A stretch of DNA of 64,000 nt from Demequina mangrovi (GTDB lineage Bacteria > Actinomycetota > Actinomycetes > Actinomycetales > Demequinaceae), in the NCBI RefSeq assembly GCF_000759715.1, contig NZ_BBLU01000004.1:1-64000 (forward strand), written 5' to 3'. This document shows, piece by piece, positions 8,100-16,880 of this stretch (its first letter is position 1; each line of letters begins with the position of its first letter). The position numbers were made by a program, and so were the translations under genes. The notes beneath the pieces were generated by a model. It made no database searches. It was not told the origin of the DNA and worked only from the letters and a program-made list of their open reading frames with translations.

Positions 8100-9419
8100 A
8101 TGAGCGCACCCACCACCACCACGCCCGCCACCGGCGGCGGGTCCATCCTCGCGTCCCTCAAGCGCGGCGTGCTGTGGAACTACGGCGGCCTCTACTTCTT
8201 CTACTTCGCCGTGTGGCAGATCTTCTTCTCCTTCCACGGCCTGTGGTTCGACGAGAAGGGGATGGACGGCGGGGACATCGGCCTCATCAACACGGTGATG
8301 GCCATCACGGCGCTCTGCCTGCAGCCGCTGTACGGCTATCTCCAGGACCGGCTCGGCCTCAAGAAGCACCTCTTCGCCTTCGTGGTGCTGTGCGGGGCGA
8401 TGGTCGGACCGTTCTTCGCCTTCGCCTTCCCGCCGCTGATGGCCTGGAGCATGACCGGCGCCGCGGTCGTGGGCGGCATGTTCATGGCGCTCGTGCTGCT
8501 CGCCGGCGTCAGCGTCGTCGAGGCGTACAACGAGCGAGCGTCCCGCGCCAACGACTTCGAGTACGGCCACGCGCGCCTGTTCGGCTCGATCGCCGGTGGA
8601 ACCATCACCCTGGTCGCCGGCTGGATGTGGGCCAACCTCAACCCCGACAGCATCTGGTGGGCGGCCTCGTTCTGCGCGCTGGTGCTGGGCGTCCTGCTGT
8701 TCGTCGCGAAGGTTCCGGACGGCGCCAAGGATGCGCAGACGGCCGCCGGCGGCTCCTCCGGGACCGCGATCACCAAGGCCACCCTGCTCCGCCTCGTCAC
8801 CGACCGCAGCTTCATCGGCTTCGTGATCCTGATGTTCGGCACCGCGGCGCTGTACGACGTGTTCGACCAGCAGTTCTCGATCTACTTCGCGCAGCACGTC
8901 GCCCACGGCAACCCCGAGCAGTTCTTCTCGTACGTCGTGACCGTCCAGATCTTCGCCGAGGCCGCCGTCATGGTCGTCGCGCCGTGGTTCGTCAACAAGA
9001 TCGGTGCCAAGCGAGGCCTCCAGCTCTTCGCCGCGATCCTCGTGTTCCGCGTGCTCGGCTCCGCGCTGGTCACCACCACCGAGGCGCTCGTCGCCTGGAG
9101 GCTGCTCGCGGCGATCGAGATGCCGCTCATGCTCGTCTCGGTGATGAAGTACATCACCCGGTCCTTCGACGTGAAGATCTCCGCCACCGCGTACATGCTC
9201 GGCTTCGGCGTCGCGAAGTCGCTCGGCGTCGCAGTGTTCTCGCTGCCCTTCGGCGCGGCCTACGACACGATCGGCTTCGCCAACGCGTACCTCGTGATGA
9301 CCGTCGTCATCATCGCGGTCACGATCCTGGCCAGCTTCCTCATGCGCGATGACCGGGCTCTTGATGCGGCGGACGCACCCGAGCCGGAGGAGCGCGAACG
9401 CGTGCTCGTCGAGGCCTGA
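8100..9419 (+). CDS. Oligosaccharide:H+ symporter, LacY-like MFS transporter (copy 2)
   Basis: Paralogue of the transporter ending at 7881, 439 residues, twelve predicted helices, with the same family marks (WNYGGLYFFYF, QPLYGYLQDRLGLKKHL, SRANDFEYGHARLFGS). ATG 8100 follows GAAGGGACG and opens the protein at the same point as copy 1 (MSAPTTTT versus MSAPGGEQ). Two transporters for two GH43 enzymes suggest that the whole uptake-and-cleavage set was duplicated and may have split its substrates. It has its own AT-rich operator-like region and hairpin leader, so it can be controlled separately. A strong terminator follows. Confidence 0.88.
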   Translation: MSAPTTTTPATGGGSILASLKRGVLWNYGGLYFFYFAVWQIFFSFHGLWFDEKGMDGGDIGLINTVMAITALCLQPLYGYLQDRLGLKKHLFAFVVLCGAMVGPFFAFAFPPLMAWSMTGAAVVGGMFMALVLLAGVSVVEAYNERASRANDFEYGHARLFGSIAGGTITLVAGWMWANLNPDSIWWAASFCALVLGVLLFVAKVPDGAKDAQTAAGGSSGTAITKATLLRLVTDRSFIGFVILMFGTAALYDVFDQQFSIYFAQHVAHGNPEQFFSYVVTVQIFAEAAVMVVAPWFVNKIGAKRGLQLFAAILVFRVLGSALVTTTEALVAWRLLAAIEMPLMLVSVMKYITRSFDVKISATAYMLGFGVAKSLGVAVFSLPFGAAYDTIGFANAYLVMTVVIIAVTILASFLMRDDRALDAADAPEPEERERVLVEA

Positions 9420-9432
9420 TCCGACGAATGAC

Positions 9433-9471
9433 CCGAGGGGCCGTCCCGCGCCGCGCGGGGCGGCCCCTCGG
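9433..9471 (+). terminator. 18-bp hairpin terminator after symporter copy 2
   Basis: Arms 9433-9450 and 9454-9471 pair over 18 bases with one G-U type mismatch and a 3-base loop, starting 14 bases after the symporter stop codon. Confidence 0.75.
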
Positions 9472-9538
9472 CGTCTCCCTACCCAGGGAGGACGCCGGGC
9501 CGTAGGGTGGGGGCGCTGAGGGATCTGAGGGAGGTTCG

Positions 9539-10345
9539 ATGCGCCGCATCGCCGTGCTGTCCGCTGTCACGGGTGCCGTGACGCTCGCGCTGGCGGGGTG
9601 CACCCCCGCGGACGACGGCGGGTCGCCTCCCGACGCATCGTCCAGCGTCAAGCCGCTGCCGGCCGTCACGGCCGGCGCCGCCGGCGCCGAGGTGCCCGAC
9701 CCGGGGACCTCCGTGGTCGCGGCCGAGCCCGCCACCTCCTACATCGCGCGCGCGAAGTCGACCACGGTCGACGTGCTCACCGAGCCGGGCGGGGAGAGCC
9801 AGGTCACCGTCAGCGCCGACGACGTGCTCACGGTCCCCGACCTGACCCCGCTCGTGTTCCTGGTCGACCGCATCGAGGGCTCCTGGGTCGAGGTCTACCT
9901 GCCCGTGCGCCCGAACGGGTCCACAGGCTGGGTCGCCGCGGACGACGTGGTGCTGAGCGCCACCGACTTCAGCGTCGACATCTCGCTCAGCGACTTCACC
10001 CTCACCGTCTGGGACGGCGACACCGCGGTCCTGGAGGCGGAGATCGGGCTCGGCACCGAGGAGCTCCCCACGCCCGGGGGCACCTATTACGTGCGCGAGC
10101 TGCTCCAGCCGCCGGATCCCGGCGGCGCCTACGGCCCCTACGCCTACGGGCTCTCGGGCTACTCGCCCGTGCTCGACGAGTTCGCGGGCGGCGAGGCGAT
10201 CATCGGCATCCACGGCACGAACGACCCGACGTCCTTCGGGCGGGCCGTCTCCCACGGCTGCATCCGGCTGCCCAACGACGTCATCACGGAGCTGGTCGAG
10301 GAGATCGGGATCCCTCTCGGGACGCCCGTGCGCATCGAGGAGTAG
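9539..10345 (+). CDS. L,D-transpeptidase (YkuD domain) lipoprotein
   Basis: Envelope enzyme of 268 residues. A lipoprotein signal ends in LALAG-C21. A linker and SH3-like region (about 65-140) precede a YkuD catalytic domain in which His225, His239, Cys241 and Arg243 form the HxG...SHGCxR active site. Such enzymes make 3-3 crosslinks in peptidoglycan or attach proteins to it; the small SH3-YkuD layout also fits a general YkuD hydrolase. A TAGGGT -10 lies at 9503-9508 and GGGAGG directly precedes the ATG. It is monocistronic and converges on the large secreted protein gene. Confidence 0.88.
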   Translation: MRRIAVLSAVTGAVTLALAGCTPADDGGSPPDASSSVKPLPAVTAGAAGAEVPDPGTSVVAAEPATSYIARAKSTTVDVLTEPGGESQVTVSADDVLTVPDLTPLVFLVDRIEGSWVEVYLPVRPNGSTGWVAADDVVLSATDFSVDISLSDFTLTVWDGDTAVLEAEIGLGTEELPTPGGTYYVRELLQPPDPGGAYGPYAYGLSGYSPVLDEFAGGEAIIGIHGTNDPTSFGRAVSHGCIRLPNDVITELVEEIGIPLGTPVRIEE

Positions 10346-10380
10346 CGGCGGCCGCATCGTTCACCCGGACATGACGGTGC

Positions 10381-10421
10381 CCGGGGGACGCGGCCCGCTG
10401 AGGAAGGTCGCGTCCGCCCGG
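10381..10421. terminator. Possible bidirectional hairpin between convergent genes
   Basis: 10381-10392 and 10409-10421 can form a 12-bp GC-rich stem with one unpaired base. It lies between the stop codons of two convergent genes and could serve both. Imperfect and without T-runs. Confidence 0.4.
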
Positions 10422-10436
10422 GCGGCACACCAGGGA

Positions 10437-12512
10437 TCAGCCGGTGTACGTCGCCACTCCCGTGACCGCGATCGCGGGCGGGGCGTCCAGGACGATCACG
10501 ATGTCCGTCGGCGGCTCCGAGTTGCACTCGGGCGTCGCCGGCGGGTAGCTCACCGTGAACGATGCCGTCGGGTTGGTCCCGATGATCACCTCGGTGTCGG
10601 GCTCCCGGGTCCAGCCGTAGTTGCCGTCTCCGATGGGGTCCCACTCCTCGGTCGAGGGGTTGTACTCCCAGCCGGGCCAGCCGTCCGCGACCCCGTCCGC
10701 GTCGACCGAGGCGCCGGGCCACAGGATCCGGCCCTCGCCGATGTCGACGGTGCGGGTCACGTTCTGGCTCGGGTCGGTCGGGTGGACGAACGTGATGGTG
10801 GCGGTGCCGTCATCGTCCGACTGGCCGTCCGGGTCATCCACGACGATCGAGTAGCCGAGGTACGGGGCGTCCGCGGTGCAGACCGCGCCGACGATGGTGC
10901 CGTCGAGCGTGGGCTCCTGCGGCTCGTCGACCTCGCAGCCCTCGGTGAGCTGCGCCTCGACGGTGTACTCGAGCGTGAGGGTGACCGCGCCGCCGGCGAA
11001 GGCGTGGCCCTCGTTCGCGGTGAACGTCACCGAGTGCTCGCCCGGCTCGGTCGCCGGGGCCTCGTCGACGGTGGCGTGCTCCATGGTGACCTCGTCGATC
11101 GCGCCGGGAGCGGCGCACGAGGCGGGCGTCACGGTGATCGCGGCGCTCGCGTCCTCGCATCGGAGGACCTCGTCGAGGTTGACCCGCTTGTGGATCTCGC
11201 GCGGGGTCACCTTGTCGACCACCCACGAGTAGCCGGCCTCGCTCTGCTCGAGCGTGTAGGTCGTGGCGGTCTCGATCGCGGAGAGCAGGTAGTAGTTGAT
11301 GCCGCAGACGGGCTCGCCGCTCCACTCGCCGACCTTGACGGTGGCCTCCTTGTAGCAGGTGCCGTCGTCGAGCATGAGGCCCTCGGGCACCTCGGTCTGG
11401 ACGCCGTCGATGTTGAGGCAGACGTCGACCGGAGGCTCGACGCAGTCGCCCGCATCGTCCTTGACCATGCCCTCGGGGACGGTCGCCTGGTCGCCCTTGA
11501 GGTTCGGGCAGACGTCCACCACCGGGGGCTCGCAGGGCTCGCAGGTGCCGTCGGGGTTGACCTTCCAGCCGGCGGGCGCCTCGTCCTGTTTCCCCGGGAC
11601 GTTCGAGCACACGTCGACCACCGGCGGCTCGTCGCACATCTCCGCCTTCTCGTCGGCGGTCATCGCACGCGAGCTGTTCTCGACGACCGTCTTCGGCGCG
11701 TCGCTCAGCACCCATGCGCCCTTCGAGGAGTCCCACACCCACTTCGTGGTGGTGACCTCGCGCATGATGTCGACGGTCTCCGACTCGCAGCTGTAGTCCG
11801 AGACCTCCCATGCGGTGGTCTCGACCTTGTCCTGGGGCTGCTCGGGCTTCTCGGGCTCGCCACAGGTGAGGCCCGTCTTCCAGTGGAAGTTGGTGCCGTT
11901 CACCTGGACCCAGTCGACCGAGTAGTAGCCGGTGGCCGCGAGCGTGACGGTGACCACCTGACCGACGGTCGCGCCGGTGTTCGGGTGGTAGTTCTGCGTC
12001 TTCTGCGAGCCGCCGGGCAGCGGGGTCCACTTGATGTTGACGTCGATCGAGTCGATGCCCTTGGGGTAGGTCACGGTGACGGCGTCGCAGCTGACCTCGT
12101 AGTCGACGGGCATGGAGCCCATGCAGACGATGTAGTGCGACACGTCCGCGGGCTGGCCACCGTGATTCTTCGGTGCGGCGTACGCGACGCCCGCCTTCGG
12201 GAAGAGCGTGACCTTGTTGCCCGCGCCGTCGGGTCCCTCGTTGCCGCCCTTGACGATGAGCGCGACGTAGCCGGTGCCCATCCAGTCCGGATCGTGGTCG
12301 GGGAGCGTCACGGACTTGCCGTCGTTGGTGACGGCGCCGTACGCGTCCTTGTAGCAGGTCACCGAGCCGCCGCCGATCTCGTTCGAGATCTCGGTCTCCC
12401 AGTAGTCGGTGCCGTTGGTCTTGTCGACGACGCCGGCCTGCGCGGCCGGCACGACGCCGATGATCGCCAGGGCCGCCACCGTGACGGCGACGACCGCATC
12501 CCTCAGTCTCAT
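10437..12512 (-). CDS. Large secreted Cys-containing repeat protein
   Basis: Secreted protein of 691 residues. A signal peptide (LRDAVVAVTVAALAIIGVVPAAQA) is followed by a beta-rich region and then, at about residues 290-400, three degenerate tandem units of the type PPVVDVCxNxxGxQ...PEG...DDGTC, a repeat style common in actinobacterial surface proteins. The C-terminal part contains Ig-like stretches. It ends in TGVATYTG with no LPXTG motif, membrane helix or basic tail, so it is probably released or held by partners rather than by sortase. Start ATG 12512 is fixed by GGGAGGA eight bases upstream. Function unknown; adhesion or matrix role is a guess. Confidence 0.8.
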   Translation of the reverse strand: MRLRDAVVAVTVAALAIIGVVPAAQAGVVDKTNGTDYWETEISNEIGGGSVTCYKDAYGAVTNDGKSVTLPDHDPDWMGTGYVALIVKGGNEGPDGAGNKVTLFPKAGVAYAAPKNHGGQPADVSHYIVCMGSMPVDYEVSCDAVTVTYPKGIDSIDVNIKWTPLPGGSQKTQNYHPNTGATVGQVVTVTLAATGYYSVDWVQVNGTNFHWKTGLTCGEPEKPEQPQDKVETTAWEVSDYSCESETVDIMREVTTTKWVWDSSKGAWVLSDAPKTVVENSSRAMTADEKAEMCDEPPVVDVCSNVPGKQDEAPAGWKVNPDGTCEPCEPPVVDVCPNLKGDQATVPEGMVKDDAGDCVEPPVDVCLNIDGVQTEVPEGLMLDDGTCYKEATVKVGEWSGEPVCGINYYLLSAIETATTYTLEQSEAGYSWVVDKVTPREIHKRVNLDEVLRCEDASAAITVTPASCAAPGAIDEVTMEHATVDEAPATEPGEHSVTFTANEGHAFAGGAVTLTLEYTVEAQLTEGCEVDEPQEPTLDGTIVGAVCTADAPYLGYSIVVDDPDGQSDDDGTATITFVHPTDPSQNVTRTVDIGEGRILWPGASVDADGVADGWPGWEYNPSTEEWDPIGDGNYGWTREPDTEVIIGTNPTASFTVSYPPATPECNSEPPTDIVIVLDAPPAIAVTGVATYTG

Positions 12513-12854
12513 GTTGTCCTCCCGCCTGGGAGGTCGATCCGGCACCCTCAGCGATACCGGTACTCCCCCCAGGACGCACCCATGCTGGAGTCGCGTGATG
12601 GCACCGTCAAAGGTGTGGCGAACTCCACATGCACGCCTGAGGCTCGGATATACGAGCGTGAAGGATGTGACAGAAGTGAGAGTGTTATCGGCTTAAGTCT
12701 TGCCGCCTTCGGCCCGAGCGGCGCGCACGTCGGCCCGGCGTGTCGAGCGCATCGCCCCAGGTGGGAGGGGGTCGAGGCGTCGATCGGCGCGGCGCCGGGC
12801 CCTCGCGGGGTGAGGGCGATGTCTCTCAAGCGAGGTTGAGATACATTGGCTCCC
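12513..12854. other. Divergent regulatory region, 342 bases
   Basis: No gene is supported here. Towards the minus-strand secreted protein, TTGACG followed after 17 bases by CAGCAT is a weak promoter candidate, and a G6 tract (C6 at 12565-12570 on the plus strand) lies in its leader. An AT-richer patch around 12650-12700 could hold further sites. Towards the plus strand it contains the ArsR-type operator described separately. I looked for riboswitch-like conserved cores and found none I could name. Confidence 0.5.
12824..12841. promoter_or_regulatory. ArsR-type operator
   Basis: TCTCAA-N6-TTGAGA is an exact 6-6 inverted repeat, close to the ATCAA-N6-TTGAT sites bound by many ArsR-family repressors. 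It abuts a TACATT -10 box at 12842-12847, which lies 7 bases before the ATG at 12855, so the mRNA is probably leaderless and bound ArsR would block polymerase. Autoregulation of the ArsR fusion gene is the natural reading. Confidence 0.7.
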
Positions 12855-13535
12855 ATGTCCGACCGCATCGCCGTCCTGGGGGCGCTCGCCGACCCCCATC
12901 GGCTCGCGCTGGTCGACGCGCTCGCGGACAGCGACCTGGCGCCCGGCGAGCTCGCCGAGCGCAGCGGGCTCGCCTCGAGCCTCCTCGCGCATCACGTCCG
13001 GGTGCTCGAGCGTGCCGGCGTGGTGGTGCGGCGCCGGTCCGACGCCGACCGCAGGCGCTCGTACCTCGCGCTCGTGTGGTCGCCGCTCGTCGCGGCGGCC
13101 GTCGGGGCGCGCGACGGGACCCCCGAGACGCCCGCCGCGCGCGTCGTGTTCTCGTGCACCGGCAACTCGGCGCGGTCGCAGATGGCGGCCGCGCTGCTCG
13201 CCGCCGAGCGCATCGTGCCCGTCGCGTCCGGCGGCACCGATCCCGCCGTCCGCATCCACCCGCTCGCCCTGGACGAGCTCGCGCGCCGCGGGCTCGCGCC
13301 CGTGTCCTTCGCCCCGGCGCGGCTCGACGAGGTGCGCCGCGACGGCGACCTCGTGGTGGCCGTGTGCGACCTCGCGTACGAGGAGTGCGGCGGCGACGTC
13401 CATTGGTCCGTCCCGGACCCCGCGGTCGAGGGCACCAGCCGTGCCTTCGCCGCCGCCTTCGACGCGCTCGCGCCCCGCGTGCGCCGTCTCGCCGCCGACC
13501 TGGCGGCCCCCGCCCGATCAAGGAGTACCGAATGA
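12855..13535 (+). CDS. ArsR-family repressor fused to a low-molecular-weight phosphatase/ArsC-like domain
   Basis: Two-domain protein of 226 residues. Residues 1-80 are a winged helix of the ArsR type (LADPHRLALVDAL, then the recognition helix SSLLAHHVRVLERAGVV). Residues about 95-225 are a low-molecular-weight phosphatase fold with P-loop Cys101 in CTGNSARSQ. Such fusions are known in actinobacteria next to arsenic genes. No obvious extra cysteine pair for arsenite sensing is visible in the winged helix, so the inducer is uncertain. The stop overlaps the next ATG by 4 bases (ATGA), giving translational coupling to ArsC. No arsenite efflux gene is nearby. Confidence 0.85.
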   Translation: MSDRIAVLGALADPHRLALVDALADSDLAPGELAERSGLASSLLAHHVRVLERAGVVVRRRSDADRRRSYLALVWSPLVAAAVGARDGTPETPAARVVFSCTGNSARSQMAAALLAAERIVPVASGGTDPAVRIHPLALDELARRGLAPVSFAPARLDEVRRDGDLVVAVCDLAYEECGGDVHWSVPDPAVEGTSRAFAAAFDALAPRVRRLAADLAAPARSRSTE

Positions 13536-13942
13536 CCGACAAGCCCGCCGTCCTGTTCCTGTGCGTGAAGAACGGGGGCAAGTCCCAGATGGCCCTCGGC
13601 CTGTTCGCCCACTACGCGGGCGAGCGCGCGACCTCGTGGTCCGGCGGGTCCCAGCCGGGCGAGGCGCTGAGCGCGGGCGCGGTCGCCGCGATGGCGGCGG
13701 TCGGCATCGACATCACCCACGAGCACCCCAAGCGGTGGACGGACTCGCAGCTCCAGGAGGCCGACGTCATCGTCACCATGGGCTGCGGCGACGCCTGCCC
13801 GTACATCCCCGGCAAGCGCTACGAGGACTGGGCGATCGAGCCGGGGCCGTCGGAGGACCAGCGCGACCAGATCGACGCGCGCGTCCGGGCGCTCATGGAC
13901 AGCCTGGGCCTCGAGCCGGGCCCCTCGGTGGTCCCCGCCTGA
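13532..13942 (+). CDS. arsC: Arsenate reductase of the low-molecular-weight phosphatase type (ArsC, mycothiol-type candidate)
   Basis: Cytoplasmic 136-residue protein with a P-loop beginning at Cys11 (CVKNGGKSQ); the usual Arg at position +6 is Lys17, as in a subset of actinobacterial homologues. Two more cysteines, Cys85 and Cys89, lie in GCGDACPYIPGKRYEDW, a hallmark of ArsC rather than tyrosine phosphatase. Related corynebacterial enzymes reduce arsenate using mycothiol and mycoredoxin; that chemistry is inferred by family. AAGGAG lies 7 bases before the ATG. It is coupled to the ArsR fusion and followed by a hairpin. An arsenite exporter would be needed for full resistance and is not in the window. 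Confidence 0.8.
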   Translation: MTDKPAVLFLCVKNGGKSQMALGLFAHYAGERATSWSGGSQPGEALSAGAVAAMAAVGIDITHEHPKRWTDSQLQEADVIVTMGCGDACPYIPGKRYEDWAIEPGPSEDQRDQIDARVRALMDSLGLEPGPSVVPA

Positions 13943-13950
13943 CCCGGTCC

Positions 13951-13989
13951 GTGCCGCGGGGCGTGATCCGGGACCGACGCCCCTGGCAC
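13951..13989 (+). terminator. Hairpin after arsC
   Basis: 13951-13964 and 13977-13989 pair as GTGCC/GGCAC plus GGGGCGT/ACGCCCC with a small internal loop and a 12-base terminal loop, 8 bases after the arsC stop. Confidence 0.55.
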
Positions 13990-14012
13990 GACCCCGACCC
14001 GCGGGTGGAAGA

Positions 14013-16880
14013 ATGGCGCGCGTGACGACCACCGCGCACCCGATCGCTCAGCCCGGCTCGACCGATCTGGTCGCCGCGCTCGCGCGGGCGATCGACGGCG
14101 AGGTCGACGCCGCCCCGCGTCGCCTCGCGGAGTACAGCACCGACGCCTCGAACTACCGGATCCCGCCGCAGGCCGTCGCCTTCCCGCGGGACGCCGACGA
14201 CGTGCTCGCCGCGCTCGCGGTCGCGCGCGAGGCGCGCGTCCCGGTGACGATGCGCGGCGGCGGCACCTCGGTCGCGGGCAACGCGATCGGTCCCGGGCTC
14301 GTCCTCGACGTCAGCCGGCACATGAACCGCATCCTCGACGTCGACCTCGAGGCCAGGACCGCGCGAGTCCAGCCCGGCGTGATCCTGTCCGACCTCCAGC
14401 AGCGGGTCGCGGGCGCCGGGCTGCGCTTCGGGCCCGACCCGTCGACGTCCACGCGCGCGACCCTCGGCGGCATGATCGGCAACAACGCGTGCGGCCCGCA
14501 CGCGGTCGCGTTCGGACGGACGGTCGACAACGTCCTCGCGCTCGACGCCGTCGACGGGCTGGGACGGCGCTTCGCCGCCGGGCCCCGCGCGGCGGGGGAG
14601 GTGCCGGGGCTCGAGGAGCTGGTGCAGGCCAACCTCGCGCTCATCCGCACCGAGTTCGGACGCTTCTCACGTCAGGTGAGCGGCTACTCGCTCGAGCATC
14701 TGCTGCCCGAGCTGGGCGCGGACCTCGCGAAGCTCCTCGTGGGAAGCGAGGGCACGCTCGCCACGGTCCTCGAGGCGACGGTGAGGCTCGTCGACGTGCC
14801 GGCCGTACGGCTCACCGCGGCCTTCGGGTACGCGGACATGCCCGCGGCGGCCGATGCGGTGGTGCCGATGCTCGCGCACGCGCCGCAGGCCGTCGAGGGG
14901 CTCGACGCCCGCCTGGTGGCGCGGGTCGCCGGCGCGACGGGACCCGTGCCCGACCTTCCGCACGGCGCCGGCTGGCTCTTCGTCGAGGTCGGCGGCGACA
15001 CCGAGGAGGAGGCGCGGGCGACGCTCGCGGCGCTCGCCGCGGACTCGGGCACGGATGCCTGGCGCGCCATCGAGGATCCGAAGGAGGCCGCCCGGCTGTG
15101 GGCGATCCGCGCCGACGGGGCCGGGCTGTCGGGGCGCACCCCGGACAACCAGGAGGCCTGGCCCGGCTGGGAGGACGCCGCCGTCCCTCCCGAGCGGCTG
15201 GGCGCCTACCTGCGCGACTTCGACGCGCTCATGGACCGCCACGGCGTGGTCGGCCAGCCCTTCGGGCACTTCGGCGACGGCTGCATCCACGTGCGCCTCG
15301 GGATCCCGATGCAGGAGGACGGGCGCCCGCTGCGTGCGTTCATGGAGGACGCCGCCGCGCTCGTCGCCTCGCACGGGGGTTCGCTCTCGGGGGAGCACGG
15401 CGACGGCCGCGCGCGCTCCGAGCTGCTGTCCGCGATGTACTCCGACGAGGCGGTCGCGCTGTTCCGCGGCGTCAAGCACCTCTTCGACCCGGAGAACCTG
15501 CTCAACCCCGGCGTCATCGTCGACCCCGACCCGCTCGACGCCCACCTGCGCCGCCCGGCCGCGCCCCGCACGCCTGCCCTCGGCCTCGCGCTCGAGCACG
15601 ACCACGGCGACCTGGCGGAGGCCGTCCACCGCTGCACGGGCGTGGGCAAGTGCCGCGCCGACGCGATCGGCTCCGGCTCCGGCTTCATGTGCCCCAGCTA
15701 CCAGGCGACCGGGGACGAGAAGGACGTGACCCGCGGACGCGCGCGCGTGCTCCAGGACGCGATCAACGGCACGCTCATCGGCGGGCTCACCGCGCCCGAG
15801 GTGCGCGAGAGCCTCGACCTGTGCCTCAGCTGCAAGGCGTGCTCCGCCGACTGCCCGAGCGGCGTCGACATGGCCGCGTACAAGTCCGAGGTGCTGCACC
15901 GCACCTACAAGGGCCGGCTCCGCCCGATGACGCACTACTCGATCGGATGGCTGCCGCGCTGGCTCAAGGTGGTCGGCCTCGCGCCGCGGCTCATCTCCGC
16001 GGTGCTGCGCCCCGACTGGATCCAGCGGCTCGTCGTCCCGATCGCGGGGATGGACAAGCGTCGCCGCCTGCCCGAGTTCGCGGTGCCGTTCCGCAGGTCC
16101 CAGACGGCCCGGACCCGGCGCGCCGACCCCGCCAAGGCCACCCGCCTCGACAACCTCGTGGTGCTGTGGGCGGACTCGTTCACCGACGGGCTCGACCCCC
16201 AGATCCCGACCGCGGTGGTCGAGGTGCTCGAGGACGCGGGGCTCGACGTGGTCGTGGTGGCCGGCGACGCCTGCTGCGGCGTCACGTGGATCTCGACCGG
16301 GCAGCTCGACGGCGCCAAGACGCACCTGTCGCACCTGCTCGGCGTGCTCGGCCCGTGGGCCGTCAACGGCGTGCCGATCGTGGGCGTCGAGCCCTCGTGC
16401 ATGGCCGTCCTCCGCGGCGACCTCACGGACCTGCTGCCGGACGACCCGCGCGCCCACGCCGTCGCATCGTCCACCTACACGCTGGCCGAGGTGCTCACCG
16501 GGAGGGCGCCCGCGAAGCCCCGCGAAGGCTGGCGCCTCCCGGACCTGGGCGACGTCACCGCCGTGGTGCAGCCGCACTGCCACCAGTACTCGGTGATGGG
16601 CTACGCCGCGGACCGCGAGCTGCTCGCGCGTGCCGGCGCGACCGTCACCGAGACGGCGGGCTGCTGCGGGCTGGCCGGCAACTGGGGCACCGAGAAGGGC
16701 CACTACGACACGAGCGTCAAGGTCGCGGAGAACTCGCTGCTGCCCGCGCTGCGCGAGGCGCCCGCCGGGTCGATCTACCTCGCCGACGGGGTCTCGTGCC
16801 GGACGCAGGCCGACGACCTCGCGGGGGTCGAGGGGCGCCACCTCGCCGAGCTGCTCGTCGAGCGCCTCCCGGCGCGGTGA
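14013..16880 (+). CDS. FAD-linked oxidase fused to Fe-S/CCG domains (D-lactate or glycolate dehydrogenase type)
   Basis: Fusion of 955 residues. Residues about 55-300 are a PP-loop FAD-binding domain (RGGGTSVAGNAIGPG, then GNNACGPHAV); residues 300-520 are the cap domain ending in GEHGDGRARSELL. Next come two ferredoxin-like 4Fe-4S cysteine clusters (CTGVGKC...CPSY and CLSCKACSADCP) and a GlcF-type C-terminal half with two CCG motifs (DACCGV and GCCGLAGNWG). Such GlcD-GlcF fusions oxidise D-2-hydroxyacids such as D-lactate and pass electrons to the quinone pool; the exact substrate is not readable. ATG 14013 is used; GTG 14022 is possible. The next gene overlaps by 4 bases. Confidence 0.88.
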   Translation: MARVTTTAHPIAQPGSTDLVAALARAIDGEVDAAPRRLAEYSTDASNYRIPPQAVAFPRDADDVLAALAVAREARVPVTMRGGGTSVAGNAIGPGLVLDVSRHMNRILDVDLEARTARVQPGVILSDLQQRVAGAGLRFGPDPSTSTRATLGGMIGNNACGPHAVAFGRTVDNVLALDAVDGLGRRFAAGPRAAGEVPGLEELVQANLALIRTEFGRFSRQVSGYSLEHLLPELGADLAKLLVGSEGTLATVLEATVRLVDVPAVRLTAAFGYADMPAAADAVVPMLAHAPQAVEGLDARLVARVAGATGPVPDLPHGAGWLFVEVGGDTEEEARATLAALAADSGTDAWRAIEDPKEAARLWAIRADGAGLSGRTPDNQEAWPGWEDAAVPPERLGAYLRDFDALMDRHGVVGQPFGHFGDGCIHVRLGIPMQEDGRPLRAFMEDAAALVASHGGSLSGEHGDGRARSELLSAMYSDEAVALFRGVKHLFDPENLLNPGVIVDPDPLDAHLRRPAAPRTPALGLALEHDHGDLAEAVHRCTGVGKCRADAIGSGSGFMCPSYQATGDEKDVTRGRARVLQDAINGTLIGGLTAPEVRESLDLCLSCKACSADCPSGVDMAAYKSEVLHRTYKGRLRPMTHYSIGWLPRWLKVVGLAPRLISAVLRPDWIQRLVVPIAGMDKRRRLPEFAVPFRRSQTARTRRADPAKATRLDNLVVLWADSFTDGLDPQIPTAVVEVLEDAGLDVVVVAGDACCGVTWISTGQLDGAKTHLSHLLGVLGPWAVNGVPIVGVEPSCMAVLRGDLTDLLPDDPRAHAVASSTYTLAEVLTGRAPAKPREGWRLPDLGDVTAVVQPHCHQYSVMGYAADRELLARAGATVTETAGCCGLAGNWGTEKGHYDTSVKVAENSLLPALREAPAGSIYLADGVSCRTQADDLAGVEGRHLAELLVERLPAR

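Noticed and set aside
10371-12839. Long plus-strand frame across the secreted-protein gene
   Set aside because: Val/Arg/Asp/Gly-rich antisense translation; the minus strand has a signal peptide, ribosome site and recognisable repeats.
12513-12854. Possible riboswitch upstream of the large secreted protein
   Set aside because: The leader is long and structured, but I found none of the conserved cores of c-di-GMP, c-di-AMP, cobalamin or other classes that I can recognise by eye.
14667-16841. Minus-strand frame opposite the FAD/Fe-S dehydrogenase
   Set aside because: No conserved motif, whereas the plus strand carries complete FAD, 4Fe-4S and CCG motifs.
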